DNA from: Clostridia bacterium
GTDB taxonomy: Bacteria > Bacillota > Clostridia > RGIG6154
DNA: 10,443 bases
NCBI GenBank assembly: GCA_017622395.1
Contig: JAGARF010000127.1
Span: 1-10,443, forward strand
Reading direction: 5' to 3'
Shown here one piece after another: positions 1 to 7,201 of the stretch (the first letter of the stretch is position 1; each line of letters starts with the position of its first letter). The translations under genes were made by a program, and so were the position numbers. The notes beneath the pieces are model-generated. The model did not search any database. It saw nothing but the letters and a program-made list of their open reading frames with translations, and was not told where the DNA came from.

Positions 1-2051
1 AAAATATCCTCTTTAAAGTTATATAAATAATAGTTTGAGTCGGATTTGAAATAAATATAATTACCATTAGGAGATACTAATTCGATTTTAATGTTTGAAG
101 TTGAATATCCAATATTGCGTTTTTCTTCGGTTATGATGTCATATACATATAATCCAGTTGTATTTGTGTAATATATTTTATTACCACTATTATTATATTT
201 AGCAACATTATATGTTATTTCCGGAGTTAACACATTTGATAAGACATCTTTGTTATCTAACATCGTTTCAATATCCGTATTTATTTGGACTCCTGCAATT
301 TTTTTATCTAAATCATATTGCATAATGCTTTGTACAGGAGAACCGTAATATAAATTATTATTTTTTTCTTTAAGTTTAAGTACAGTGTCATATATAATTT
401 TATCATTTGCAAGTAAAGATAAATCAACTTCATTTTCCTCTATAACAAAATAATCAGAACTAATTTTATCAAACAACCACTGCGAATTTTCGTTCACCTG
501 AACATAAAGTCCGCTTGCAAGTCCGTAATCAAAGGTTTCTTCTGTGTCAAGCAAATCTACTTTTATTTTCTGCCATTTACCTTGAACAAAATCTTCTCCC
601 AGTTCATAAATTCCGTCTTTGTCTTTATCACTGTTTACTTTTACATATTTTTTTCTTCCGTCAACTTCACCGTATACATAAAAAGAAACTGCTTTTGCTT
701 TGTACTTAGGTTTAATCCACACATTTACAATATTTGTTTTTGCCGAATATTCCTCAATTTTAAGTTGTTCCGATTCTGTATTATCGTCTATTTTGATTAA
801 TGCTTGTATATATGTATCCCATGACTGTGCTCTTGTTTTGAGGGTGTAATTTCCTTCTTCCGGCAAGATAAATTCAAAGTTGTATGTGCCATTTTCTGCA
901 CTTGTATATTGATTGATATACACAATGTTTTCATTATTATCAAAAACACATAATGCTATTTCTTCATTAGCATTTGTATATCCTATTCCCTTGATTGTGT
1001 GACCTTCCTTTGTGATTTGTAAATTACTGCTGTTTAAAATTTGTTCTTGCTCATTTTTATTATCTGCAATAAAATATTCAATACTTTCTTTTAGCGATAT
1101 ATATGTAGTTGCGTCTTTCCCTGAAACACAAAGAGAAAATTTACCTGAATATGCGTCTTCCGAAATGCTTTTTTGTCCGTTAAAATTATTTCTTTTTATT
1201 GCATATACTTCATTTTTTTCTTCATAATCTGTATTTAAAGGAAAACTTTTAACAGACTCTTTAAATAAATCATTATTCACAGTTTCTATCTCTGTAAAGT
1301 TTTCTGTTTTGGGAAATGAGGTGCTATCCCACATAGAAATTGTTCCATTGTAATTATCATAATTAGTGCGTGCTTGTTCTTCTGTTGTTATGACCGATAA
1401 ATATTTAAACTCATCTATTTGTCCACAAAAGTTCTTTCCTATAGTCATATTATTATAGTTGTTGCTCAAATAATCAGTTGTATAATAATCGAGTGTATAT
1501 GAAACTATTTCTTTGCCGTTTAAAAATAGTCTTATAGTACCGGAATTATAGCTTGTTATTATATAATACCAGGTGTCTTTCTCTAATAAATTTTCTTCAG
1601 GGATAGAAACACTTATTTCTTCCTTTCCTGCTAATTTTGTCCATGCACTAAGCTTTCCTGTCCTTTTATCAAGGCTTAGTGTGAAACAGTCAGAAATTTT
1701 TATTATTTCTGCAATACCCGATTCCTCCAATTTAGTTTTGATCCAAAACTGTGTAGAAAATGCTTTTATTGGATATAATTCCGAAGGATTTTCTATTTCT
1801 ATGTAGCAATTATCGGCTCCCTTAAACTCAGCGGAATTGTTTATCAATCCAGCAGTAAGAGAAACATTATTAAGTTTTCCTGCATAGTTGTGTTGACTTT
1901 GGTTTTGTACATAATTTTGAAATAAATCATCAAAATTATAGTAAATTTTCAAGTTTGTTTCCTCAGCAGAAACATAAGTAATCTGCCCCATTAGTATAAG
2001 TACGGCAATCAGCGTACTTATTGTTCTTTTCAATGCTTTTGTAAATTTCAT
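1..2051 (-). CDS. Secreted LamG-domain / beta-propeller protein, 3' end outside window
   Basis: The minus strand is open from an ATG at 2051 to the window edge, giving at least 683 residues with no stop. Residues 1-29 form a signal peptide: a basic start (MKFTKALKR), a hydrophobic core (LIAVLILM) and a likely cleavage after VSA. Residues about 35-225 read as a LamG/concanavalin-A-like jelly roll (YYNFDD, AEFKGADNCYIEIE, FSTQFWIKT, WYYIITSYNSGTIRLFLNG, GQIDEFKYLS). Residues about 270-410 and 430-545 are beta-rich and resemble carbohydrate-binding or Ig-like sandwiches (SGKFSLCVSG, GTYNFEFILPEEGNYTL, WLFDKI). From about residue 570 there are short WD40/TolB-like strand repeats (NKIYYTNTTGLYVYDI, GNYIYFKSDSNYYLYNF), suggesting a beta-propeller that continues off the edge. 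The ribosome binding site AAAGGAG lies 7-8 bases before the ATG. A role in surface or polysaccharide binding is inference; no catalytic domain is visible in the part present. Codon use appears more AT-rich than in the adjacent regulator. Confidence 0.85.
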   Translation of the reverse strand, partial: MKFTKALKRTISTLIAVLILMGQITYVSAEETNLKIYYNFDDLFQNYVQNQSQHNYAGKLNNVSLTAGLINNSAEFKGADNCYIEIENPSELYPIKAFSTQFWIKTKLEESGIAEIIKISDCFTLSLDKRTGKLSAWTKLAGKEEISVSIPEENLLEKDTWYYIITSYNSGTIRLFLNGKEIVSYTLDYYTTDYLSNNYNNMTIGKNFCGQIDEFKYLSVITTEEQARTNYDNYNGTISMWDSTSFPKTENFTEIETVNNDLFKESVKSFPLNTDYEEKNEVYAIKRNNFNGQKSISEDAYSGKFSLCVSGKDATTYISLKESIEYFIADNKNEQEQILNSSNLQITKEGHTIKGIGYTNANEEIALCVFDNNENIVYINQYTSAENGTYNFEFILPEEGNYTLKTRAQSWDTYIQALIKIDDNTESEQLKIEEYSAKTNIVNVWIKPKYKAKAVSFYVYGEVDGRKKYVKVNSDKDKDGIYELGEDFVQGKWQKIKVDLLDTEETFDYGLASGLYVQVNENSQWLFDKISSDYFVIEENEVDLSLLANDKIIYDTVLKLKEKNNNLYYGSPVQSIMQYDLDKKIAGVQINTDIETMLDNKDVLSNVLTPEITYNVAKYNNSGNKIYYTNTTGLYVYDIITEEKRNIGYSTSNIKIELVSPNGNYIYFKSDSNYYLYNFKEDI

Positions 2052-2078
2052 AAAATCTCTCCTTTGCCATTTTTTGAC

Positions 2079-2107
2079 ATTTTATCATAAATGGTAAATT
2101 TTGTCAA
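2079..2107 (-). promoter_or_regulatory. Sigma-A promoter of the LamG-domain gene
   Basis: On the minus strand a perfect -35 TTGACA (2107-2102) is followed after exactly 17 bp by TAAAAT (2084-2079). A TGA triplet just upstream makes it an extended -10. The predicted transcript starts near 2072, leaving a leader of about 20 bases before the ATG at 2051, enough for the AGGAG site at 2063-2059. It is back to back with the promoter of the response regulator. Confidence 0.8.
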
Positions 2108-2131
2108 CGGTTTGGCTAAATAAGAAAGTGG

Positions 2132-2160
2132 TTGAATGTTTTTTGAATTTATGATATACT
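2132..2160 (+). promoter_or_regulatory. Sigma-A promoter of the response regulator
   Basis: TTGAAT (2132-2137), a 17-bp spacer and TATACT (2155-2160) with an upstream TGA form an extended -10 promoter. The predicted start of transcription, about 2166-2168, falls at or beyond the first in-frame ATG (2165). That rules out 2165 as the normal translation start and supports ATG 2192. The -35 boxes of the two divergent promoters are about 24 bp apart, so one bound regulator could affect both. Confidence 0.75.
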
Positions 2161-2191
2161 GACTATGTATATTATGAAAGAGAGGTGTCTT

Positions 2192-2884
2192 ATGGAAAGA
2201 TGCATACTTGTGGTTGATGATGAACAGTCTATTGTTGACATTTTGAAGTTCAACCTTGCAAGAGAGGGCTACAGGGTAATTGAGGCATATGACGGCGAAG
2301 AAGGGTACATAAAAGCCATTTCCGAAAAGCCTGACCTTATACTTCTGGATGTTATGCTTCCTAAAATGGACGGCTTTGATGTGTGTAAAAAAATAAGAGA
2401 GATTTCTTCTGTTCCTATCATTATGCTTACGGCAAGAGACGAGGAAATTGACAAGGTTTTAGGTCTTGAGCTTGGTGCAGACGACTATATGACAAAGCCT
2501 TTCGGTGTTCGTGAGCTGATGGCAAGAGTTAAGGCTAACTTAAGGCGTCTTTCACAGCCTGCATCGGAGGAAAAGGGCGATAAAATGACCTTCGGTACTC
2601 TTGTTATTGACAACGAAAAATACGAGGTTTCAAAAGCAGGAGCGGTTATTGAACTGACGGTAAGAGAATTTGAGCTTTTGAAATTCCTTGCAGCTCAGCC
2701 CGACAAGATTTTCACAAGAGAAAATCTTCTTGAGAAGGTTTGGGGTTATGAGTATTACGGAGATTTAAGGACTGTTGATGTTACAGTCAGAAGATTGAGA
2801 GAGAAGCTTGAAGACGATCCTGCAGAGCCGACTTATATATTGACAAAACGAGGCGTTGGATACTTATTTAAAAATCAGAAGTAA
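2192..2884 (+). CDS. OmpR/PhoB-family response regulator, WalR-like, no cognate kinase adjacent
   Basis: This is a 230-residue two-component DNA-binding regulator. The receiver domain (about 3-117) has the acidic pair D9-D10, the phosphoacceptor D53 in LILLDVMLPKMDG, the switch T80 in IIMLTA and K102 in MTKPF. The C-terminal winged helix (about 130-228) has ELTVREFELL, WGYEYYGDLRTVDVTVRRLR and a final KRGVGYLF. Length and motif spelling are closest, from memory, to WalR/YycF, the cell-wall regulator of Firmicutes; PhoP-type regulators are the alternative. The start is set at ATG 2192, not 2165 or 2174: an AGAGG motif (2181-2185) lies 6 bases upstream, the protein then begins MERCILVVDDE as in the family, and the promoter would exclude 2165. 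In Bacilli walR is followed by walK; here the next gene is an AMP-binding enzyme 137 bp downstream, so the partner kinase must lie elsewhere. Confidence 0.93.
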   Translation: MERCILVVDDEQSIVDILKFNLAREGYRVIEAYDGEEGYIKAISEKPDLILLDVMLPKMDGFDVCKKIREISSVPIIMLTARDEEIDKVLGLELGADDYMTKPFGVRELMARVKANLRRLSQPASEEKGDKMTFGTLVIDNEKYEVSKAGAVIELTVREFELLKFLAAQPDKIFTRENLLEKVWGYEYYGDLRTVDVTVRRLREKLEDDPAEPTYILTKRGVGYLFKNQK

Positions 2885-3021
2885 AGGAGAATGAGCCTGA
2901 ATAAAATTACACATCTTGCACTTTTTTACTCATTTATGTACACAAAGTACACTTAAGTCTAAATCAGCACAATCTGCGTAATTTTCTTTCAGTCTTCAAT
3001 TAAAAAAGGAGTTAATGAATT
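2885..3021. other. Gap between response regulator and acyl-activating enzyme
   Basis: The 137-bp gap begins with AAAGGAGAATG directly after the regulator stop. An ATG at 2891 opens only a 21-codon frame ending at 2956, and GGAG sits just 1 base from it. There are two GTACAC direct repeats (2938-2943 and 2947-2952) and an ACTTAAGT palindrome (2951-2958). TTGCAC (2916-2921), 17 bp before TACACA (2939-2944), is at best a weak promoter. No hairpin with a T-run is visible, so read-through from the regulator is possible. Confidence 0.4.
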
Positions 3022-4752
3022 ATGTACGAAATGGTAAGACTTGAGCCTGTTGAGGCAAATAAAGGTATTTACGGTAAAAGACCTCTTGAAGAGGTAAGAG
3101 TTGTAACAACAATAAGAGATATGTTTGATTCAAGCTGTGAGCTTTTTGCAGACAAGGTTGCTTTCTTAAGAAGAGCATCACAGAAATCAGGCTGGACAGA
3201 AATTACTTATAAAGAAGCAGGCAGAGATGTTTATGCTCTGGGTACTGCACTTATAAAGCTTGGTCTTAAAGACAAGAAAATCGCAATTATCGGTGAAAAC
3301 AGATATGAATGGGAAATTTCATATCTTGCAGTTGTAGGCGGTGTTGGTACTGTTGTACCTATCGACAAGGAGCTTACTGATGTTGAAATAAGAACACTTT
3401 TAGATGCTGCAAATGCAGATGCTCTTATTTACTCTCCAAAGCTGAGAAAAAAATATCCTGAGCTTTTTGAAACACTTGGGGTTAAATTAATCTGTATGGA
3501 GGAACACGATACAGACGAAAGCTTTGATGAATTAATCAAAGCAGGTAACCTTTTGATTGAGCAGGGTGACAGAAGCTTTATAGACGAAGAGGTTAAGCCT
3601 GAGGATATTGATATTCTTCTTTTCACATCAGGAACATCAGGTGATGCAAAGGCGGTTATGCTTTCACATAAGAATGTTGCATCAAACCTTATGAATATGT
3701 GTTCTATGATGGATATAAGACCTGAGGACAGATTTTTCTCAATGCTTCCTCTCCACCACACATATGAATGTACCTGCGGTTTCCTTTGTCCGCTTTACAG
3801 AGGCTCATCAATCTGCTACTGTATGGGACTTAAATATATTGTTAAAAATCTTCAGGAATACAAGCCTACTATGGTTTTGACAGTTCCCCTTGTAATTGAA
3901 ACAATCTACAAGCAGATTTTAAGAACAATTGAAAAGAACGGTATGACCAAAAAGGTTGAGCTTGGTAAGAAAATTACAGGACTTCTCCTTAAATTCGGTA
4001 TTGATAAGAGAAAGCAAATCTTTAAACAAATTCACGATAACTTAGGCGGTAACATAAGAATGTTTATTGCAGGTGCGGCTGCAGTTGACCCTGTTGTTGC
4101 AAAAAACTTCAGAGCATTCGGTCTTCACGCAATTCAGGGCTACGGCTTAACAGAGTGTGCACCAATCGTTGCTGTTAACAGAGAAGAACTTTATGACGAT
4201 GCTGCCTGCGGTCTTCCAACACCTCAGCTTGAAGTAAGAATAGATAATCCTGATAAGGACGGTCTTGGAGAAATCGTTGTTAAGGGCGAAAATGTTATGG
4301 TTGGCTACTACCAGAAGCCTGAGCTTACAGCAGAGGTTATTAAAGACGGCTGGTTCTATACAGGCGACATCGGATATATGAAGAACGGCTTTATCTATAT
4401 CACAGGCAGAAAGAAATTCGTTATCATTGCCGCAAACGGAGAGAATGTTTTCCCTGAAGAAATCGAACAGCTTTTAAACAGAGCAGACATTATCAGCGAA
4501 TGTATGGTTTATGAAAAGAAAGACGAAAACGGTAAGGTTTCAATTGCCGCTCATATTCTTCCGGACAAAGATGCAGCAGCAGAAATCTTAGGAGCAGACT
4601 ATACAAAGGATATGCTTTCTGAAAAAATTCAGGAGGAAATCAAAAAGGTAAATGCTATGATGCCTCCGTTCAAAGCGGTTACAGATTTTGACATCAGAGA
4701 AACAGACTTCATTAAGACAACAACTAAGAAAATCAAAAGACACGAAAACTAA
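3022..4752 (+). CDS. AMP-binding acyl-CoA synthetase-like enzyme (long-chain fatty acid-CoA ligase type)
   Basis: A 576-residue member of the ANL superfamily of adenylate-forming enzymes. It should activate a carboxylic acid with ATP to an acyl-AMP and pass it to CoA or another thiol. Core motifs are in order: the phosphate loop LLFTSGTSGDAKAVMLSHKN (199-218), GYGLTE (373-378), WFYTGDIG (444-451), the hinge stretch starting GRKKFVIIAANGENVFPEE (462-480), and a C-terminal TTTKKIKR where K570 is the expected adenylation lysine. The N-terminal half (GWTEITYKEAGRDVYALGTAL and IGENRYEWEISYLA) resembles long-chain FadD/FadD15-type synthetases, but substrate cannot be read from sequence. No signal peptide or membrane segment is seen, so a cytosolic or peripherally membrane-associated enzyme is expected. 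The start is ATG 3022, with AGGAG at 3007-3011, a somewhat long 10-base spacing. It is not clear whether it has its own promoter or is read from the response regulator. Confidence 0.9.
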   Translation: MYEMVRLEPVEANKGIYGKRPLEEVRVVTTIRDMFDSSCELFADKVAFLRRASQKSGWTEITYKEAGRDVYALGTALIKLGLKDKKIAIIGENRYEWEISYLAVVGGVGTVVPIDKELTDVEIRTLLDAANADALIYSPKLRKKYPELFETLGVKLICMEEHDTDESFDELIKAGNLLIEQGDRSFIDEEVKPEDIDILLFTSGTSGDAKAVMLSHKNVASNLMNMCSMMDIRPEDRFFSMLPLHHTYECTCGFLCPLYRGSSICYCMGLKYIVKNLQEYKPTMVLTVPLVIETIYKQILRTIEKNGMTKKVELGKKITGLLLKFGIDKRKQIFKQIHDNLGGNIRMFIAGAAAVDPVVAKNFRAFGLHAIQGYGLTECAPIVAVNREELYDDAACGLPTPQLEVRIDNPDKDGLGEIVVKGENVMVGYYQKPELTAEVIKDGWFYTGDIGYMKNGFIYITGRKKFVIIAANGENVFPEEIEQLLNRADIISECMVYEKKDENGKVSIAAHILPDKDAAAEILGADYTKDMLSEKIQEEIKKVNAMMPPFKAVTDFDIRETDFIKTTTKKIKRHEN

Positions 4753-4896
4753 AGGGAATGCGCGGAGTTGTCCAAAGGACACTCCGCATCGATATAAATT
4801 CCTATGGAATTTTCGATATGTACTTTGTACTCGATATGCCTTACGGCTCGATGTGTTGCTTCGCAACGAGTCTTAAGGCATTTTTCCTATTCCCTT
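4752..4896. repeat. 145-bp composite palindromic element with 8-bp inverted ends and tandem hairpins
   Basis: The ends are AAGGGAAT (4752-4759) and its exact reverse complement ATTCCCTT (4889-4896). Inside are four successive hairpins. The first, 4762-4787, is an 11-bp stem with one bulged T and an AAA loop. The second, 4796-4812, is AAATTCC-TAT-GGAATTT. The third, 4820-4830, is GTAC-TTT-GTAC. The fourth, 4837-4880, pairs TGCCTTA with TAAGGCA outside, GGCTCG with CGAGTC next (one G-T pair), and ends in GTTGC-TTC-GCAA. The direct repeat TCGATAT (4789-4795, 4813-4819, 4831-4837) sits between hairpins. No open frame of note and no T-run follow, so it is probably a small non-coding interspersed element or structured RNA rather than a simple terminator. 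The left end touches the last base of the upstream stop codon. Confidence 0.7.
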
Positions 4897-4926
4897 GCAA
4901 TTTTATTATTAAGTGTTGGGTTTTAC

Positions 4927-4955
4927 TTGACATTGAAGGAGCAAAATGGTATCAT
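4927..4955 (+). promoter_or_regulatory. Sigma-A promoter of the serine hydrolase gene
   Basis: A perfect TTGACA (4927-4932) is followed after 17 bp by TATCAT (4950-4955). A TGG triplet directly upstream gives an extended -10. Transcription should start near 4962, about 39 bases before the ATG at 5001. AAGGAG (4986-4991) lies 9 bases before that ATG. Confidence 0.75.
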
Positions 4956-5000
4956 ACACATAAAGTAATAACATTTTATTAGTTTAAGGAGCGTGTTGTT

Positions 5001-6470
5001 ATGTTTAAAACAGTAACACCTGAAAGTGTTGGTATTTCATCAGAAAAGGTTCTTGATTTTTATAAATTTTTAGATGACCACGGCTTTCAGACCCATAGTG
5101 TAATTATGGCAAGAGGAGATAAAATCTTCACAGAGGGCTACTGGGCACCATTTCACAAGGATTTTCAGCACAAAATGTATTCTGTTTCAAAAAGCTTTGT
5201 TGGTATTGCGGTAGGTCTTGCTGAGCAGGAGTGTCTTTTATCTCTTGACGATAAATTATTAAAATATTTCCCTGAATATGAAAAGGATGCACATCCTTTC
5301 TTAAAGGAGCAGACCTTAAGGGATATGCTTAAAATGAGCACATCAAGAATAAACAATATAAATTGGTTTGCATCAGGCACAAATGACAGATGTGATACAT
5401 ATTTTCAGGCAAAATGCAACAAGGTTTCAGGATCTTTCTTTGATTATGACAGCCCAGGCTCATTTATGTTAAACAGCGTGGTTGAAAAGGTAACAGGAAT
5501 GCCTTTCCTTGAATATTTATATGAAAAAGCATTAAAATACGCAGGCTTTTCTGAAAAGGCATATTGCTTAAAATGCCCCGGAGGACATTCCTTTGGCGAC
5601 TCAGGTGTTATGTGTACTGCAAGAGACCTTTTGACCTTTGCAAGATTTGTAATGGATAAAGGTTATATTGACGGCAAAAATTATATAAACGAAGAATATA
5701 TTAAAGAGGCTGTTAAAAAACAATGCTCAAACAACACCTATGGCTTTGAATACGCACATTTAAAGGGTTACGGCTATCAGATATGGAAGATGCCAAGAGA
5801 CGGCTTTGCGTTTATCGGTATGGGTGACCAATTTGCAGTTTGCGACCCTGAAACAGACTTTATCTTCATTATAAACTCAGATAATCAGGGCGAGCCTCAT
5901 GCAAGACCTTTCATCTTTGATGAAATTTACAGAAGCATTATTCCAAATCTGGGTGAACCTCTCCCTGAAAACGAAAAGGCACATAAAGAGCTTCTTGATT
6001 ATGTTTCAAACCTTAAGCTCTATTCTTTAAGAAACGGCGAAAAGAAAACTAAAACAGCCGATGCGATTAACGGCGTTACATACAAGCTTGAAGAAAATCA
6101 AATGGGAATTGAATGGATCAGATTTGAATTTGAGGACGAAAAAGGAAAAATGTTCTGGAAAAATGCTCAGGGCGAAAAGGAACTGCCTTTTGGTATGGGT
6201 TACAACGAATTTGCTAAATTTCCGCAAGAAGGCTACAGCGATATGATTGCAACCTATCCTTGCGAGGGAAATATGTATGATGCAGCAATCTCTGCTATCT
6301 GGGACGATGAAATCAAGCTTATCATAAAGGCACAGATTATTGACAAATACTTCGGCAGACTTTCAATGTCATTTGCTTTTAAAGACGGACATATAATGGT
6401 AAGATTTAATAAAACAGCAGAAGCATTTTTAGATGAATATGATGGATTTGCAATAGGTAAGAAAATATAA
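5001..6470 (+). CDS. Serine hydrolase, class C beta-lactamase / penicillin-binding-protein fold
   Basis: A 489-residue protein with the beta-lactamase family (Pfam PF00144 type) fold over about residues 5-310. The nucleophile motif S-x-x-K is S61-V-S-K64 within MYSVSKSFVGIAVG. The second motif is Y149-D-S151 (DYDSPGSFMLNSVVEKVTG), where most relatives have Y-x-N. The third conserved triad position appears as G273-M-G275 (FIGMGDQFAV) in place of H/K-x-G. Residues about 320-489 form a separate C-terminal domain of mixed alpha/beta character that I do not recognise. No signal peptide or membrane segment is visible, so it is probably cytosolic and more likely an esterase or amidase-like hydrolase than a cell-wall peptidase or drug-resistance lactamase; the substrate is unknown. 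It has its own promoter and ends at a strong terminator, so it is likely monocistronic. Confidence 0.88.
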   Translation: MFKTVTPESVGISSEKVLDFYKFLDDHGFQTHSVIMARGDKIFTEGYWAPFHKDFQHKMYSVSKSFVGIAVGLAEQECLLSLDDKLLKYFPEYEKDAHPFLKEQTLRDMLKMSTSRINNINWFASGTNDRCDTYFQAKCNKVSGSFFDYDSPGSFMLNSVVEKVTGMPFLEYLYEKALKYAGFSEKAYCLKCPGGHSFGDSGVMCTARDLLTFARFVMDKGYIDGKNYINEEYIKEAVKKQCSNNTYGFEYAHLKGYGYQIWKMPRDGFAFIGMGDQFAVCDPETDFIFIINSDNQGEPHARPFIFDEIYRSIIPNLGEPLPENEKAHKELLDYVSNLKLYSLRNGEKKTKTADAINGVTYKLEENQMGIEWIRFEFEDEKGKMFWKNAQGEKELPFGMGYNEFAKFPQEGYSDMIATYPCEGNMYDAAISAIWDDEIKLIIKAQIIDKYFGRLSMSFAFKDGHIMVRFNKTAEAFLDEYDGFAIGKKI

Positions 6471-6471
6471 C

Positions 6472-6503
6472 AATAATGGCGACCCTGCGGGGTCGCCATT
6501 ATT
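6472..6503. terminator. Bidirectional terminator between serine hydrolase and sigE
   Basis: A perfect 14-bp stem (AATAATGGCGACCC, 6472-6485; partner 6490-6503) closes on a TGCG loop. Convergent genes lie on both sides, and the outermost stem base is the last base of the sigE stop codon. On the sigE side the hairpin is followed by a T-rich tract (TTGTTATATTTTC read on the minus strand). On the plus side only the arm's own ATTATTT follows. It probably ends both transcripts. Confidence 0.88.
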
Positions 6504-7201
6504 TAATCTGCAAGCAGTTGTTTTTCGATTTCTTTTTTAAGTCTTTTTATAATTCTTTTCTCAAGACGGGAAATGTAGGATTGGGAAATTCCAAGTATTG
6601 AGGCAACCTCTTTCTGGGTCAGCTCGTCTTCTCCCGATAGTCCGAATCTCAGACTTATTATTTCTCTTTCTCTGCTTGAAAGCTTGGAAAGTGCGTCATT
6701 TAAAAGCTGTTTGTCTACCTCGTCGTCTATGGTTTTCTGAATTAAGTCAACATCAGAGCCAAGGACATCTGATAAAACAAGCTCGTTTCCGTCGCTGTCT
6801 GTGTTTAAGGGTTCATCTATGGATATTTCCTGTTTCTTGCCTGATATTTTCCTTAGATGCATCAATATTTCGTTTTCTATACATCTTGAGGCGTAGGTTG
6901 CAAGCTTTATGTTCTTATCGGCTTTAAAGGTGTTTATTGCTTTAATAAGACCTATTGTGCCGATTGAAATCATATCCTCGGTGCTTACGCCTGTATTTTC
7001 AAATCTTCTTGCTATGTATACCACAAGTCTTAGGTTGTGTTCTATTAATATTTTTCTGTTTTCTTCGTCTGTTATGTTAAGCACAAGCTCTCTTTCCTTT
7101 TCGGGTGTTAATGGCGGAGGAAGTATTTCTCCGCTTCCTATGTAATAAACTCCTTTTTCTCTAAAAATCAGCCTAAGCAGTTTTCTTATAAATCTAAACA
7201 T
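6503..7201 (-). CDS. sigE: Sporulation sigma factor SigE precursor (mother-cell specific)
   Basis: The 232-residue product is pro-sigma-E, the early mother-cell sigma factor of endospore formation. Conserved sequence starts at VYYIGSGEILPPPLT (18-32). Region 2 runs over about 52-122 (NLRLVVYIARRFENTG, SIGTIGLIKAINTF, KLATYASRCIENEILM). Region 4 runs over about 172-225, with the helix-turn-helix at 194-215 (LTQKEVASILGISQSYISRLEKR). Only about 17-18 residues precede the Tyr-Tyr near which B. subtilis pro-sigma-E is cut, about 8 fewer than I recall for B. subtilis, although they form a similar basic amphipathic helix. The start ATG 7201 is secure: a TGA stop lies immediately upstream in frame, and GGAGG (7212-7208) sits 6 bases before it. 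The start lies inside the end of spoIIGA, overlapping by 16 bp, which suggests translational coupling. No sigG follows; the convergent hydrolase does. Confidence 0.97.
   Translation of the reverse strand: MFRFIRKLLRLIFREKGVYYIGSGEILPPPLTPEKERELVLNITDEENRKILIEHNLRLVVYIARRFENTGVSTEDMISIGTIGLIKAINTFKADKNIKLATYASRCIENEILMHLRKISGKKQEISIDEPLNTDSDGNELVLSDVLGSDVDLIQKTIDDEVDKQLLNDALSKLSSREREIISLRFGLSGEDELTQKEVASILGISQSYISRLEKRIIKRLKKEIEKQLLAD

Noticed and set aside
515..1806. Several plus-strand open frames over the left region
   Set aside because: They lie antisense to the continuous 683-codon LamG-domain frame, lack ribosome binding sites and have low-complexity Leu/Phe-rich translations.
2165..2191. 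Earlier in-frame ATG codons (2165, 2174) for the response regulator
   Set aside because: The predicted transcript starts at about 2167, there is no ribosome binding site before them, and the extra residues do not match the family; ATG 2192 has AGAGG at a suitable distance.
2891..2956. 21-codon frame after the response regulator
   Set aside because: GGAG is only 1 base from the ATG and the product resembles no known peptide; kept only as a possible remnant.
4789..4837. Three TCGATAT copies as a possible CRISPR array
   Set aside because: Repeats are 7 bp with 11-17 bp self-complementary spacers; CRISPR repeats and spacers are far longer and spacers are not palindromic.
4946..4963. ATG with GAAGGAG upstream inside the serine hydrolase promoter
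   Set aside because: It encodes five codons and lies within the -10 region, so it is largely not transcribed.
4588..4982. Overlapping short frames on both strands at the end of the acyl-activating gene and across the hairpin element
   Set aside because: Their content is explained by the gene's other frames and by the palindromic repeat; none has a convincing ribosome binding site.
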